NCBI RefSeq assembly: GCF_002943565.1
Contig: NZ_PJCH01000005.1
Span: forward strand, 496,001-560,000
Origin: Hyphococcus luteus
GTDB taxonomy: Bacteria; Pseudomonadota; Alphaproteobacteria; Caulobacterales; Parvularculaceae
Direction of reading: 5' to 3'
DNA: 64,000 nt
Shown here: piece by piece, positions 1 to 9,122 of the stretch
How positions within the stretch are numbered: position 1 is the first letter of the stretch
Layout of the letters: each line of letters begins with the position of its first letter
Made by a program: the position numbers and the translations under genes
The notes under the pieces: generated by a model
Seen by the model: the letters and a program-made list of their open reading frames with translations, nothing else
What the model was told of the DNA's origin: nothing
The model's database searches: none

Positions 1-168
1 GAAACCGGCGACGTGAGCTATGGCGAAGTGCCGCCTTATTCGGTCGTCGTGTCGGGTTCGCTGCCGTCAGCCAAAGGCGGGCCCAATCTTTACTGCGCCG
101 TCATCGTCAAACAGGTCGATGAAAAGACCCGCTCCAAAACATCCGTGAACGATCTTTTGCGGGACTAG
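1..168 (+). CDS. dapD: Tetrahydrodipicolinate N-succinyltransferase, C-terminal end (partial)
   Basis: The window opens inside this gene; the last 55 codons and the TAG stop are present. The visible tail has [16 protein letters not shown] and [17 protein letters not shown], closely matching the end of the DapD left-handed beta-helix acyltransferase. In the succinylase route of lysine/diaminopimelate synthesis DapD succinylates tetrahydrodipicolinate in the cytoplasm. dapE, for a later step of the same route, lies about 0.6 kb downstream on the same strand with a cupin gene between them on the opposite strand. The 5' part is outside the window. Confidence 0.9.
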   Translation, partial: ETGDVSYGEVPPYSVVVSGSLPSAKGGPNLYCAVIVKQVDEKTRSKTSVNDLLRD

Positions 169-191
169 CGCGATCTCAATATAGGCGCCTC

Positions 192-257
192 GCCACGGCT
201 CGACCGTGGCGTCCATGTTTTCCGGCGTCCACTGGACCCCACGCTTAAAGCGTGGGG
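192..257. repeat. Two adjacent hairpins between convergent genes
   Basis: Two perfect inverted repeats lie side by side: GCCACGG/CCGTGGC with a 5-nt loop (192-210) and CCCCACGC/GCGTGGGG with a TTAAA loop (237-257). They sit between the converging dapD and cupin genes. Neither is followed by a clear U-tract, so bidirectional termination or a dispersed palindrome are both possible. The second hairpin resembles the subterminal palindromes of IS200/IS605-type elements, but no transposase is near. Confidence 0.5.
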
Positions 258-281
258 AGTCGGAGAAGATAGATTGCGCGA

Positions 282-746
282 TTAATAAGGCTCGCCGTTC
301 TTGCGCAAGACCGTCCAGGCGCCGTTTTCCTTGACGACTTTCATGTCGACCTCCGGGTCGGTGTAGGTCGCGACTTCGTCGAGAGAGCGGGTTCCGACCT
401 CCAGCAACACCACGTCGGCGTCCGACCGGTTGACCACCATATGACCGTTGGCGACGCCCGCCTTGAAGGTCGCGACATCGCCGGCTTTCAGCACGGTCTC
501 GCCGTCATCCTCGACCAGCACCGCCTCGCCTTCGAGCATGTAGATGAACTCGTCCTCTTTCTGGTGCCAGTGCTGATGGGCCGACGCCGCGCCCGGCGCC
601 AGGCGCGTGAGGTTCACGCCGAACTGATCGAGCCCGCCGAGATTGCCGAGAGCGATTTTCGAGCGGCCTTTGCAGTGGTCGGCGAGCTTGCCCGGGTAAA
701 GACAGGATGTCCGCACCGGCGCGTTCGATAAATCGATCTTCGGCAT
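282..746 (-). CDS. Cupin-domain protein
   Basis: A 154-residue single-domain cupin. The first conserved box is readable as HQHWHQKEDEFIYMLEGE (two His and a Glu as probable metal ligands), followed by a DGETVLKAGDVATFKAG turn and the second box GVANGHMVVNRSD with its His. Small cupins of this type bind a metal and act as isomerases, dioxygenases or sensors; the substrate cannot be read from the sequence. It converges on dapD and diverges from dapE. The function is therefore given only at fold level. Confidence 0.75.
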   Translation of the reverse strand: MPKIDLSNAPVRTSCLYPGKLADHCKGRSKIALGNLGGLDQFGVNLTRLAPGAASAHQHWHQKEDEFIYMLEGEAVLVEDDGETVLKAGDVATFKAGVANGHMVVNRSDADVVLLEVGTRSLDEVATYTDPEVDMKVVKENGAWTVLRKNGEPY

Positions 747-795
747 GAAGCGCCTCCCGCTTGTTTCGCCTCAAAGCCTAGTCTACCTCAGGCGC

Positions 796-1962
796 ATGAG
801 TGAAATCGACAAGCTTGCGCATTCCCCGCTGGATCTCGCCCGAGAACTCATCCGCCGGCCCTCCATCACGCCGGCGGATGCGGGCGCGCTCGACGTGTTG
901 CAAACGGCGCTCGCCAGCCTTGGCTTTCGCTGCACCCGCCTTCCCTTCGAAGACATCGACAATCTTTACGCCGAAATCGGCGAGGGGATCCCGCATCTTT
1001 GTTTCGCCGGGCACACCGATGTGGTGCCGCCGGGAGACGAAGCAGAATGGGCCGCGCCGCCTTTCGATGCGATTGTCAGCGAGGGCAAGCTCTGGGGCCG
1101 CGGCGCGTCGGACATGAAAGCCGCCATCGCCGCTTTCGCGAGCGCCGCCGCCCGCGCAGTGAAAGAGGGCAAGGTGAAAGGAAAGCTTTCTTTCCTCATC
1201 ACTGGCGACGAAGAAGGCAAAGGCGTCAACGGCACGGTCAAAGTGCTTGAATGGCTGCGCGAGCAAAACATCAAGATCGATCATTGCCTGGTGGGCGAGC
1301 CGTCGAACCCGGACGCCATGGGCGACATGATCAAGGTGGGACGGCGCGGCTCGATCAATTGCTGGCTTACGGTGACCGGCAAACAGGGCCATGTCGCCTA
1401 TCCCGATCGCGCGAAAAACCCGGTGCCGGCGCTGATGCGAAAGCTATTGCGGCTCTCCGAAACGCCGCTCGACGAAGGTTATGAACGTTTTCAACCGTCC
1501 AATCTGGAAGTCACCAATATTCACATCGGCAATGAGGCGCATAACGTCATCCCCGCCAAAGCGACGGCGCGCTTCAATGTCCGCTTTAATCCGAACTGGA
1601 CCGGGAAAAGCATCGAGGACTGGCTTAAAAGTCAGATCGAGCCCATCGCGAAAGAAACGAACGCCCGTTACACGCTCGATTGCGTCACCTCCGGCGAAGC
1701 GTTTTTGACGACCGACATGAAATTCATCGGCGTCCTTTCAGCTTGCGTCGAAGAGAAAACCGGCCGCAAGCCAGACCTTTCAACTACGGGCGGCACGTCC
1801 GATGCGCGCTTCATCAAGGACTATGCGCCGGTCGCCGAATTCGGCCTTGTGGGCGCCACTATGCACCAGGTGGATGAGCATGTGGCGGTAGGCGATATCG
1901 AATTGCTGGCCGACATCTACGAAGCGGTGATTGCGAGGTACTTCGAGACCTTCGCGCAATAA
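796..1962 (+). CDS. dapE: Succinyl-diaminopimelate desuccinylase
   Basis: A 388-residue M20-family metallohydrolase that removes succinate from N-succinyl-LL-diaminopimelate in lysine and peptidoglycan synthesis. Visible motifs are FAGHTDVVPPGD (His and Asp metal ligand region), WGRGASDMKAAIAAF, the Glu pair TGDEEGKG, and STTGGTSDARFIKDY near the C-terminus. I chose ATG 796 (MSEIDKLAHSPLDLAREL) rather than an upstream ATG at 745 because family homology begins here and 745 overlaps the start of the divergent cupin gene. Length is normal for the family (about 375-390). Confidence 0.95.
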   Translation: MSEIDKLAHSPLDLARELIRRPSITPADAGALDVLQTALASLGFRCTRLPFEDIDNLYAEIGEGIPHLCFAGHTDVVPPGDEAEWAAPPFDAIVSEGKLWGRGASDMKAAIAAFASAAARAVKEGKVKGKLSFLITGDEEGKGVNGTVKVLEWLREQNIKIDHCLVGEPSNPDAMGDMIKVGRRGSINCWLTVTGKQGHVAYPDRAKNPVPALMRKLLRLSETPLDEGYERFQPSNLEVTNIHIGNEAHNVIPAKATARFNVRFNPNWTGKSIEDWLKSQIEPIAKETNARYTLDCVTSGEAFLTTDMKFIGVLSACVEEKTGRKPDLSTTGGTSDARFIKDYAPVAEFGLVGATMHQVDEHVAVGDIELLADIYEAVIARYFETFAQ

Positions 1963-1987
1963 GCAAACCACGAAAAAACTCTCAATG

Positions 1988-2062
1988 TGTCATCGCCGGC
2001 TTTATGCCGGCGATCCAGTTATCGCCAGAGGCTGGATGCCCGGGACACGCCCGGGCATGACA
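1988..2062. repeat. REP-like composite palindrome
   Basis: Between dapE and truA lie two stem-loops: ATCGCCGGC-TTTAT-GCCGGCGAT, then GCCCGGG-ACAC-CCCGGGC-type pairing, with outer TGTCAT...ATGACA and inner CCAG/CTGG complementarity that would fold the whole 75 bp. Intergenic palindromes of this layout are widespread in alphaproteobacterial genomes. Only this copy is seen in the window. Confidence 0.6.
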
Positions 2063-2086
2063 CGCAGAAGCGCGCACCAGACAAGA

Positions 2087-2824
2087 TCAATACTCAGCCC
2101 TTACAAAATAAAGCCCTTCCGCCGGCGCGACTTGGCCGCAGCGCGTCCGGTCCGCCGCCTCGAGCGCAGCCTTCATATCCCGCACGCGCCATTTGCCTTT
2201 GCCGACCTCGACGAGCGACCCTGTTATCGAGCGCACCTGATGATGCAGGAAAGAACGCGCGACGCAGCGGATAAAAACATCTTCGCCCATGCGCGACACG
2301 GAAATCTCATCAAGGGTTTTCACCGGGCTGTCCGACTGGCAGGTCGCGGCGCGATAAGTCGTGAAGTCGTGCTTGCCGACGAGACATTGCGCAGCCTCGT
2401 GCATGGCCTCGGCGTCGAGCGCCTGCGGCACGCGCCAGGCGCGCCCGACATCAAGCGCCAAAGGCGAGCGGCGATTGACGATGCGGTATTCATAAGCCCG
2501 GCGCTTGCAGGAAAAGCGCGCGTGAAAATCATCGTCCGCGGCTTCAGCGGACAAAATCGAAATCGGATGCGGGCGCATGTGATGGTTGATCGCATCGCGC
2601 ACCTTGTCGGCGCTTACCGCTTTTTCAATCTCGATATGCGCCGTCATAGCCAGCGCATGAACGCCCGCATCCGTGCGCCCCGCCGCAAAGGCCGCCACAT
2701 CTTCGCCGCAGAACGCCTTCGCCGCGTCCTCCAGCACTTCCTGAATAGACAAGCCGTTGTCCTGGCGCTGCCAGCCGACAAAATTCGTCCCGTCATATTC
2801 GAGCGTGAGCTTGTAGCGCGCCAT
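2087..2824 (-). CDS. truA: tRNA pseudouridine(38-40) synthase
   Basis: A 245-residue TruA, which isomerises U38-U40 in the anticodon arm of tRNAs. The N-terminus ([20 protein letters not shown]) and the catalytic motif GRTDAGVHA with Asp52 are intact, as are RRAYEYRI and FLHHQVRSITGSL further on. The start overlaps the fmt stop by one base, so truA, fmt and def very probably form one minus-strand unit (def-fmt-truA), a usual alphaproteobacterial arrangement. Confidence 0.95.
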   Translation of the reverse strand: MARYKLTLEYDGTNFVGWQRQDNGLSIQEVLEDAAKAFCGEDVAAFAAGRTDAGVHALAMTAHIEIEKAVSADKVRDAINHHMRPHPISILSAEAADDDFHARFSCKRRAYEYRIVNRRSPLALDVGRAWRVPQALDAEAMHEAAQCLVGKHDFTTYRAATCQSDSPVKTLDEISVSRMGEDVFIRCVARSFLHHQVRSITGSLVEVGKGKWRVRDMKAALEAADRTRCGQVAPAEGLYFVRAEY

Positions 2825-3744
2825 CAGGAAAGCGTGGCGCCCTTCTCGAGCGCAAAGCCGCGCAGGAACTCTTCTGCAGTTTGGGCTTTCTTTCCGGCGC
2901 GCTGAAGCGTCACAAGCTCGACTGCGCCCTCGCCGCAGGCGATGACAAGCTTTTCATCCGTATCGAGAATTTCCCCCGGCGCGCTCGCCCCTTCTGCGGG
3001 GCGCGACATCAGCACTTTGACGCGCGCGCCTTGCTGCTCGAACCAGGCGCCGGGGAACGGCGCCAACCCCCGAACATGGCGGTCGACCTCCGCCGCCGGC
3101 CGCGACCAGTCGATGCGCGCTTCGGCGGGGCTGATTTTCTCGGCGTAAGTGACGCCTTCTTGCGCCTGCTCCGTCTCGGTGAGCGCGCCGCGGTCGAGCG
3201 CGGCAAGCGCCCGGGGACCGAGCTGCGCCGCCACGCCGGAAAGCTTGTCATGAAGGCTGCCGGCGGTGTCGTCATCGGCGATGGTCACGGTCTCCGACAA
3301 CAGGATCGGCCCGGTGTCGAGCCCCGCCTCCATCTTCATCACCTGCACGCCAGTGGTTTTGTCGCCGGCCATGATCGCGCGCTGGATCGGCGCCGCGCCG
3401 CGCCAGCGCGGCAACAGCGAGGCGTGAAGATTAAGGCATCCCAAACGCGGCGCCTCGAGCACCGCCTGCGGCAGGATCAGCCCGTAAGCGACGACCACCG
3501 CCACATCGAGATCGAGCGCGCGGAACGCGCCGATCTCTTCTTGCGCTTTAAAATTTTTCGGCGTCCTCACGTCAAGCCCGAAACTTTCCGCAAGCTTATG
3601 CACCGGCGAGGGCGTCAGCTTATGGCCCCGGCCGGAAGGTTTCGGCGCCTGGGTGTAAACCGCCGCGATGTCGTGGCCGGCCGCTGCCAGCTCCGCCAGA
3701 ACCGGGACGGAAAATTCCGGCGTTCCCATAAAGGCGAGGCGCAT
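2824..3744 (-). CDS. fmt: Methionyl-tRNA formyltransferase
   Basis: A 306-residue Fmt that formylates initiator Met-tRNA. It begins [16 protein letters not shown], carries the formyl-folate binding/catalytic stretch [17 protein letters not shown], then [18 protein letters not shown] with the conserved Asp, and a C-terminal OB-like domain. Length is typical. It sits 27 bp after def and overlaps truA, coupling formylation and deformylation of nascent proteins. Confidence 0.96.
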   Translation of the reverse strand: MRLAFMGTPEFSVPVLAELAAAGHDIAAVYTQAPKPSGRGHKLTPSPVHKLAESFGLDVRTPKNFKAQEEIGAFRALDLDVAVVVAYGLILPQAVLEAPRLGCLNLHASLLPRWRGAAPIQRAIMAGDKTTGVQVMKMEAGLDTGPILLSETVTIADDDTAGSLHDKLSGVAAQLGPRALAALDRGALTETEQAQEGVTYAEKISPAEARIDWSRPAAEVDRHVRGLAPFPGAWFEQQGARVKVLMSRPAEGASAPGEILDTDEKLVIACGEGAVELVTLQRAGKKAQTAEEFLRGFALEKGATLS

Positions 3745-3771
3745 CGCGAGAGCTCCGGCGTGGCGCGGCCT

Positions 3772-4290
3772 TTAAGAGGCGGCGGCGAGACGCTGTTCTT
3801 TTTTAAGTTTCTTCAACACCCGTTCGCGCTTCAGCCGCGACAGATGATCGATGAAAAGGACGCCTTCGAGATGGTCCATCTCGTGCTGAATGCAGGTGGC
3901 AAGAAGGCCTTCTGCTTCGAGGATCTGCTCATTTCCGTCATAGTCGAGATATTTGACGCGGCAGCGGGCCGGCCGCTCCACCTCGTCGAAATATTCGGGC
4001 ACGGACAAGCACCCCTCCTCATAGACATTCATGTCTTCGGACGGGTCGAGAATTTCCGGATTGACGAAATAGCGCGGCTCCGGTTCTTCGTCCTTGCCGG
4101 CGAGATCCATGACGATGACGCGCAACGGCACGCCCACCTGGATCGCGGCGAGGCCGATGCCCGGCGCGTCATACATGGTCTCCAACATGTCATCCATGAG
4201 CGCGCGCAGTTCGCCGTCGACCGTCTCCACAGGCTTTGAAACCTGGCGAAGGCGCGCGTCGGGCGCAGTCAGGATGGGGCGAATGCTCAT
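3772..4290 (-). CDS. def: Peptide deformylase
   Basis: A 172-residue metallo-deformylase that removes the formyl group from nascent chains. All three family motifs are present: [18 protein letters not shown] (metal-ligand Cys) and QHEMDHLEG (HEXXH with the two His ligands). It is the first gene of the def-fmt-truA unit. The start ATG at 4290 faces the divergently transcribed RmuC-like gene. Confidence 0.96.
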   Translation of the reverse strand: MSIRPILTAPDARLRQVSKPVETVDGELRALMDDMLETMYDAPGIGLAAIQVGVPLRVIVMDLAGKDEEPEPRYFVNPEILDPSEDMNVYEEGCLSVPEYFDEVERPARCRVKYLDYDGNEQILEAEGLLATCIQHEMDHLEGVLFIDHLSRLKRERVLKKLKKEQRLAAAS

Positions 4291-4451
4291 GGCTTTGACC
4301 TATGGCTGGCCCGGCCCGTCGTCAAGGCGCCCGGGCCGGTCAGGACTACAGGGCGGGCGGCGAAACATGGTTAACGCTAAACCCTCGCTTTTTATGGGAA
4401 TTTCCCATATTGTGCCATAGTCAGGTGGTGTTTCGTGTTGGGGAATTGACC

Positions 4452-6335
4452 ATGCAATGGCTCGCGCCGTCCGTGCAGACCGAGGGTCCCGGAACTGCGG
4501 AGGAAGCCGCGCCCGCTAAACCGGGGCAGGCTAAAAGCCAGGCGCAGGCCGGAACCGCACAGCCCGACCCGCTGATCAGCGGACCGGCGCCGGCTCTCTG
4601 GGCGGGCGTCGGCGCCTTTCTCCTGATCTTCCTGATCGCCATGATGCTGATCATCCGGGGACGCGTCACGGGCGCCAAGCCTCGCGCCGGCAAAGCCGGG
4701 CCCGCCACCTATTTCGAACCGGCGGGCGAAGACGCCGAAATCACTTTCGATGAGGATGAAGCGGAGACCGAGCCGCAGGACGCGCAAGAGCAATGGCGCG
4801 ACGACGAGGCCGACGAAGCTGAGATCACTGTCGAGCGCGGCCATGAAAGCGGGTCTTTGCACGAAGACGAGCCCGCGCTTCAGGAAGCGGAACAGTCCGC
4901 CCCCGAACCGGCGGCGCCCGAAGAACCGGAAAAGAAGAAAAAGCCCGCCTTCGCCGGATTGTTCGGAAGGAAACCCAAGCCCGCGCCGACGCCGGAAGAG
5001 GAAGCCGCGCCCTCTGATGCGGCGCCAGACGACGAGGCGCTCTATCCTGACGAACCAGAAGAACCTGCTCTCGGCTTCTTCGCGCCAGAAGTGGAAAGTG
5101 GGCCGCAAAACGCGCCGGAAGAAGCGCCCCGCGACGAACCGCCGGCTTATCAGCCTGCGCCGGAAGTAAAGCCCGCAGAGGCTTTCGCCCATGACGGGGA
5201 ATCCGAACGCATCGGTCACGCCGAAGAGGCCGCGCGCGAAGCATTGAAACGCGCGGAAGACGCCGAAGCCCTCGCCCGCGATTTGCAGCGCGCCAATGAA
5301 GAAGCGCAAAGGGTGATGACCGTCGGCCTCAAGCAACAGGAAGCCGCCCTCGACCAGCGCGCCGAGGCCATGGCCGAGATGGAGCGGCGCCTCTCGGCGA
5401 TGTCGGACGAGTTCAAAGAGCGCCTCGAGACCGTAAGCGCGGCGACGGCGAAGCTCTCCGAAAGCGCGCCGCAGGCTCAAGGCCCCGCGTTTCACGATGC
5501 GCCCGCCGGCGTTTCGGAAGACCATTTCGCCGAATTCGCCAATCTTCTGGGCGAGCAGTTCGACGCCTTGCGCGGCGAAGTGAAAAGCGCCGTCGACAAA
5601 CTTTCCAAGCGTCTCGATCACCTGCCTTCGTCGCCGGCGGCGGCGACCGCCACGGCGGCGCGGGTTCAGCTTTCGGACCTTCTCGGCGACGCGCTGGCGC
5701 CGCAGCGTTACAAGCTCGGCTACAAACTGCCCACGGGCCGCACGGCCGAAGCCGCCATCATCATGCCGGGGCCCATGGCGCCCATCGCCATCGATGCGCG
5801 TTTTCCGGTCGAGGCTTTCGACTCGTGGCAATTATCGCGCAACGCCGGCACCGAAACCGAATTGCGCCGCGCGGTCCTGCGCAATATCGCCGATGTCGGC
5901 GAGAAGCTGATCGCGCCGGAAGAGACCGCCGACTGCGCCATGATGTTCATTCCGTCGGAGAACATTCTTTCCGAACTGCACGCGCATTTTTCCGATCTCG
6001 TTCAGGAGAGTTATCGCGCCCGCGTCTTCATGGTCTCGCCGACCTCGCTGATGGCGACCCTGCACACAATCAGCGCGGTGATGGCCGGCGCGGGGCTCCG
6101 CGAATCGAGCGCCATGAGCTTTCTCGACGAATTGCACGCCCTGCGCGAGCGCGTCGCCACGCTCGAAAGCACGCGCCAGAACGGGGCCGGCAAGGCGCCC
6201 GAAAAGGCCGAGAAACCGGCGGAAACTCAGCCTGCGCCGCAACAGCCCGTGCAATACTCGGCCGTGTTCGACAGCCCGCCCGCGCGCCAATCCGGTGAAA
6301 GCGGCGACGACAAATCGCCCTTCCCCTTACGTTAA
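4452..6335 (+). CDS. Divergent RmuC-family membrane protein
   Basis: A 627-residue protein with one transmembrane segment near residues 48-70, an acidic, Pro-rich stretch (about 75-290), a coiled coil (about 295-380) and a C-terminal domain that I align by eye with RmuC. Matching blocks are CAMMFIPSENILSELHAHF versus VVMFVPGENYFSAAL, and RVFMVSPTSLMATLHTI versus KILIASPTILIAMLKSA in the neighbouring true RmuC. At the place of the nuclease-like VDSK motif this protein has IDAR, so a conserved Lys is Arg. I chose ATG 4452; an open frame extends to 4302 but would run into the def promoter. It converges on rmuC with a 9-bp gap. Confidence 0.7.
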   Translation: MQWLAPSVQTEGPGTAEEAAPAKPGQAKSQAQAGTAQPDPLISGPAPALWAGVGAFLLIFLIAMMLIIRGRVTGAKPRAGKAGPATYFEPAGEDAEITFDEDEAETEPQDAQEQWRDDEADEAEITVERGHESGSLHEDEPALQEAEQSAPEPAAPEEPEKKKKPAFAGLFGRKPKPAPTPEEEAAPSDAAPDDEALYPDEPEEPALGFFAPEVESGPQNAPEEAPRDEPPAYQPAPEVKPAEAFAHDGESERIGHAEEAAREALKRAEDAEALARDLQRANEEAQRVMTVGLKQQEAALDQRAEAMAEMERRLSAMSDEFKERLETVSAATAKLSESAPQAQGPAFHDAPAGVSEDHFAEFANLLGEQFDALRGEVKSAVDKLSKRLDHLPSSPAAATATAARVQLSDLLGDALAPQRYKLGYKLPTGRTAEAAIIMPGPMAPIAIDARFPVEAFDSWQLSRNAGTETELRRAVLRNIADVGEKLIAPEETADCAMMFIPSENILSELHAHFSDLVQESYRARVFMVSPTSLMATLHTISAVMAGAGLRESSAMSFLDELHALRERVATLESTRQNGAGKAPEKAEKPAETQPAPQQPVQYSAVFDSPPARQSGESGDDKSPFPLR

Positions 6336-6344
6336 GCCGGAAAC

Positions 6345-7805
6345 TCAAGCCGCGTCTTCGCGCCCATCTTCACCTTTGTCTTCACCGACGTCATCCTCGC
6401 AATCCTCCGCCTCATCGCGAAGCTGGCGCGGCCTTTCCTCCACCGGCGCTAAAAGCTCGATGTCGGTTTCAACGCCGGGGATCTCATAGTCGGCGAATTT
6501 GCGCGCGCGGGAGAGAACGCGGGATTCAAACCCGCCCACCGTCGCATTGTATTTATTAAGCGCGCCCGAAAGCGCCTTGCCGAGCCCGCCGAGATTTTTG
6601 CTCATCACCTGCAGGCTGTCGTAAAGATCCTTCGCCATGGCGGCGACGGCCTGGGCGTGTTCGGTCATCTTTTCCTGGCGCCAGTTCAAGGCCGCCGATT
6701 TCAGCATGGCGATCAAGATGGTCGGCGAGGCGATGAGGATCTTGCGGTCGAAGGCATCCTGATAAAGCTGCGGGCGCGCCTCGAGCGCGGCGGAAAAGTA
6801 ATTCTCTCCGGGCACGAACATCACCACATAGTCGAGGGAGTCGCGCAAAGACGCGGCGTATTCCTTTTTCGCAAGGCTCTGGACGTGCTTCCACAGGTCG
6901 TCCGCATGCCGCGCAAGATGGCCGGCGCGCGCCTCCTCCGTGTCCGCCTCGATGGCGTCGAGATAGGCGCCGAGCGAGACTTTTGAATCGACGGCGACTT
7001 TGCGCCCGCCGGGCAGGCTGACCACCATGTCCGGCTGTTTGCGGCGCTGCTCGGCGTCGTCATGGCTCGCCTGTTCGACGAAATCCACATAGGCGCTCAT
7101 GCCGGCGATCTCGACCACATTGCGCAATTGCTCCTCGCCCCAGCGGCCGCGGGTTTTCGGCCCGGCGCGCAGGGCGGTCGCCAGCTTGCTCGCTTCGGCG
7201 CGCACGTCATGAGTTTGTTTTGCGAGTTCGCCGATCTGGCTTGCGAGCGCGCCGCGGGACTCGGTCTGCTCCTTCTTCAGTTCGTCGAGACCCTTTTGAT
7301 AGCGCACAAGCGTTTCGCTGACCGGTTTCAGCAAATCGTCGAGCGCCTTCTGGCGCTTCTCGTTGTCGCTTTGCGCGCTTTCGCGGTAGCGCTGAAAAGT
7401 TTCCTGCGCGCGTTTCAGAAAAGCTTCATTGGCGCCTTCGAGCAATTGCGCCGTCGTTGCCTTGAACTCGGTTTCCATGCGGGTCTTCAGCTCGCTCAAG
7501 GCGCGTTCGCGTTCGGCGATGGTCGCCTTGCTTGCCGCAACATCGCTTTGAAGTTGCTCGCGCAGGCGCTTTTCATGCGCCAGCTCGTCGCGCAGGGCGT
7601 CGTAATGGATCGTCTGCTCTTTCGCCGAAGCCAGCGCGATCTGTGTTTCGTGCAGCTCTTCACGCAGGCGCGCCGACCGCTTCGCGGCGCGGCGGGACTG
7701 GATGATGAAAAACACCGCGGCGATGAATAGAAAAAGCGCCAGCCAGAAGGCCGGGCCGTCGAGCGGGAATCCCGCCTGGGAGAGCGCATCCATGATCATC
7801 TCCAA
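6345..7805 (-). CDS. rmuC: DNA recombination protein RmuC
   Basis: A 486-residue RmuC: N-terminal membrane anchor (about 17-36), long coiled coil (about 40-200), then the RmuC domain with GRWGEEQLRNVVEIAGM, RKQPDMVVSLPGG and KVAVDSKVSLGAYLDA. The Asp...Asp-x-Lys pattern is compatible with the restriction-endonuclease-like fold proposed for this family. RmuC limits inversions at short inverted repeats. The first codons MEMIMDALS offer three possible Met starts; the longest is reported. It converges on a divergent paralogue. Confidence 0.93.
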   Translation of the reverse strand: MEMIMDALSQAGFPLDGPAFWLALFLFIAAVFFIIQSRRAAKRSARLREELHETQIALASAKEQTIHYDALRDELAHEKRLREQLQSDVAASKATIAERERALSELKTRMETEFKATTAQLLEGANEAFLKRAQETFQRYRESAQSDNEKRQKALDDLLKPVSETLVRYQKGLDELKKEQTESRGALASQIGELAKQTHDVRAEASKLATALRAGPKTRGRWGEEQLRNVVEIAGMSAYVDFVEQASHDDAEQRRKQPDMVVSLPGGRKVAVDSKVSLGAYLDAIEADTEEARAGHLARHADDLWKHVQSLAKKEYAASLRDSLDYVVMFVPGENYFSAALEARPQLYQDAFDRKILIASPTILIAMLKSAALNWRQEKMTEHAQAVAAMAKDLYDSLQVMSKNLGGLGKALSGALNKYNATVGGFESRVLSRARKFADYEIPGVETDIELLAPVEERPRQLRDEAEDCEDDVGEDKGEDGREDAA

Positions 7806-7916
7806 AGACTAGCAGATTCGCGGGAGCAGCGGCGACTGAGCGCTTTCCCCAGAAGGCCCCGCCGCGCGGGGGCCCCGTAAGGCTTTCTTTAAGCCTCCCG
7901 CCTAGGCTCGCAGCCC

Positions 7917-9122
7917 ATGAATCTCGCCGTTTTCAACAGGGCCGACGGAGCCGCGGATATCCGCCTCACCGCGCTGCAGGCGAAGGTCGGCGCGATCGCC
8001 GTCATCTTGCCCTTGCTGGCGGTGGGGATCGCACAGATCGTTCTTGCAAAAAACTACATCACCCCGGCCGGCCCGCCGCTCGGCGGCGATTTCATCACTT
8101 TCTGGACAGCGGCGAAGGCGGCTGTCGCGGGCCAGGCGACGACGATCTACGACGTGGAGACGTTCCGGGAATGGCTCGCGCGCCTCGCCCCTGGCGGCGA
8201 AGGGACGCGCTTCACCTGGCAATATCCGCCCACCTATTTCCTGATCATCGGCCTCTTGGCTTTCCTCCCTTACGGGCTCGCCTATGCGGTCTGGACCGGC
8301 GGGGGCTTTGCCTGTTTCGCCGCCGCAACGCGCGCCGCCGGCCTGCGCGGGCTTGCGCTGTTTCTCGTCATCGCGGCGCCCGCGACCTTTCAAGCGGTGA
8401 TCACCGGCCAGAACGGATTTTTGACGGCGACGCTTCTCCTCGGTGCGACGCTCATGCCGGACAAGCGCCCGCTCCTCGCCGGGGCTTGCGCGGCGGCGCT
8501 CACCGTCAAACCGCAACTGGGCCTGTTGATCCCCATCGCCTACGCCGCGGGCGGGCATTGGCGCGCTTTCGGTTACGCCGCGGGCGGCGCGGTTGTCTTC
8601 GCCGGCGCCAGCGTCGCGGCCTTCGGCGTCGAGGCGTGGACGGCGTTTTTCGCCAGCATCATGACCGCCGGCGGCAATATCGCGAGCGGCGTCATGCCGC
8701 TTTTCAAAATGCCGACCGTCTTCGCCGCGCTGTCGCTGGCGGGGGTCCCGGCGCCGATTGCGCTCGCCTTTCATCTTCTGGGCGCGGGCGCAGCCATGTG
8801 GGCCACATGGAGGGTCTGGCGGGAGAGCGACAATCGCGCGCTCAAAGCCGCCGTCGTCTGCGCCGGAGCGTTTCTGGTCGCGCCATACGCCTATTATTAT
8901 GAGCTCGTCATCATGGCGGCGCCGATTGCATTGCTTGCGGTCGAGGCGTCTCGCGAAGGCTGGCGGCGATACGACCACCTCCTGCTGGCGGGGCTGTTCC
9001 TTGTACCGATGATCCTGCCGGGAACGCCGACGCAAGACGGCTTCAACCTCGCCTTCGTCGCAACGGTGTTGGCCTTCATTTTTGTCTTACGGCGCATGCA
9101 GCCGCAAAGCCTGACAGCCTAA
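7917..9122 (+). CDS. Polytopic membrane protein, GT87/DUF2029-like
   Basis: A 401-residue protein with about ten hydrophobic segments. The pattern [18 protein letters not shown], then TIYDVETF and [12 protein letters not shown] is characteristic of the DUF2029/GT87 group of polyprenyl-phosphate-dependent mannosyltransferase-like enzymes, with the acidic residue after the first membrane segment. A role in envelope glycan or lipid mannosylation is the family expectation; no glycan gene cluster surrounds it. It is convergent with recR and the two overlap by four bases. Confidence 0.7.
   Translation: MNLAVFNRADGAADIRLTALQAKVGAIAVILPLLAVGIAQIVLAKNYITPAGPPLGGDFITFWTAAKAAVAGQATTIYDVETFREWLARLAPGGEGTRFTWQYPPTYFLIIGLLAFLPYGLAYAVWTGGGFACFAAATRAAGLRGLALFLVIAAPATFQAVITGQNGFLTATLLLGATLMPDKRPLLAGACAAALTVKPQLGLLIPIAYAAGGHWRAFGYAAGGAVVFAGASVAAFGVEAWTAFFASIMTAGGNIASGVMPLFKMPTVFAALSLAGVPAPIALAFHLLGAGAAMWATWRVWRESDNRALKAAVVCAGAFLVAPYAYYYELVIMAAPIALLAVEASREGWRRYDHLLLAGLFLVPMILPGTPTQDGFNLAFVATVLAFIFVLRRMQPQSLTA

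Noticed and set aside
4367-4374. ATGGTTAA (reverse of TTAACCAT), a CtrA half-site upstream of the RmuC-like gene
   Set aside because: A single half-site of 8 bp is expected by chance; no second TTAA lies seven bases away.
4740-5200. Repetitive-looking GAA/GCC-rich stretch that might be a tandem repeat or CRISPR-like array
   Set aside because: It is low-complexity coding sequence for the acidic linker; no regular repeat unit or spacer structure exists.
4392-5831. A 479-codon minus-strand frame opposite the RmuC-like gene, Arg/Gly/Phe-rich
   Set aside because: The odd composition is the mirror of the Glu/Pro/Ala-rich linker on the plus strand; no start signal or motif supports it.
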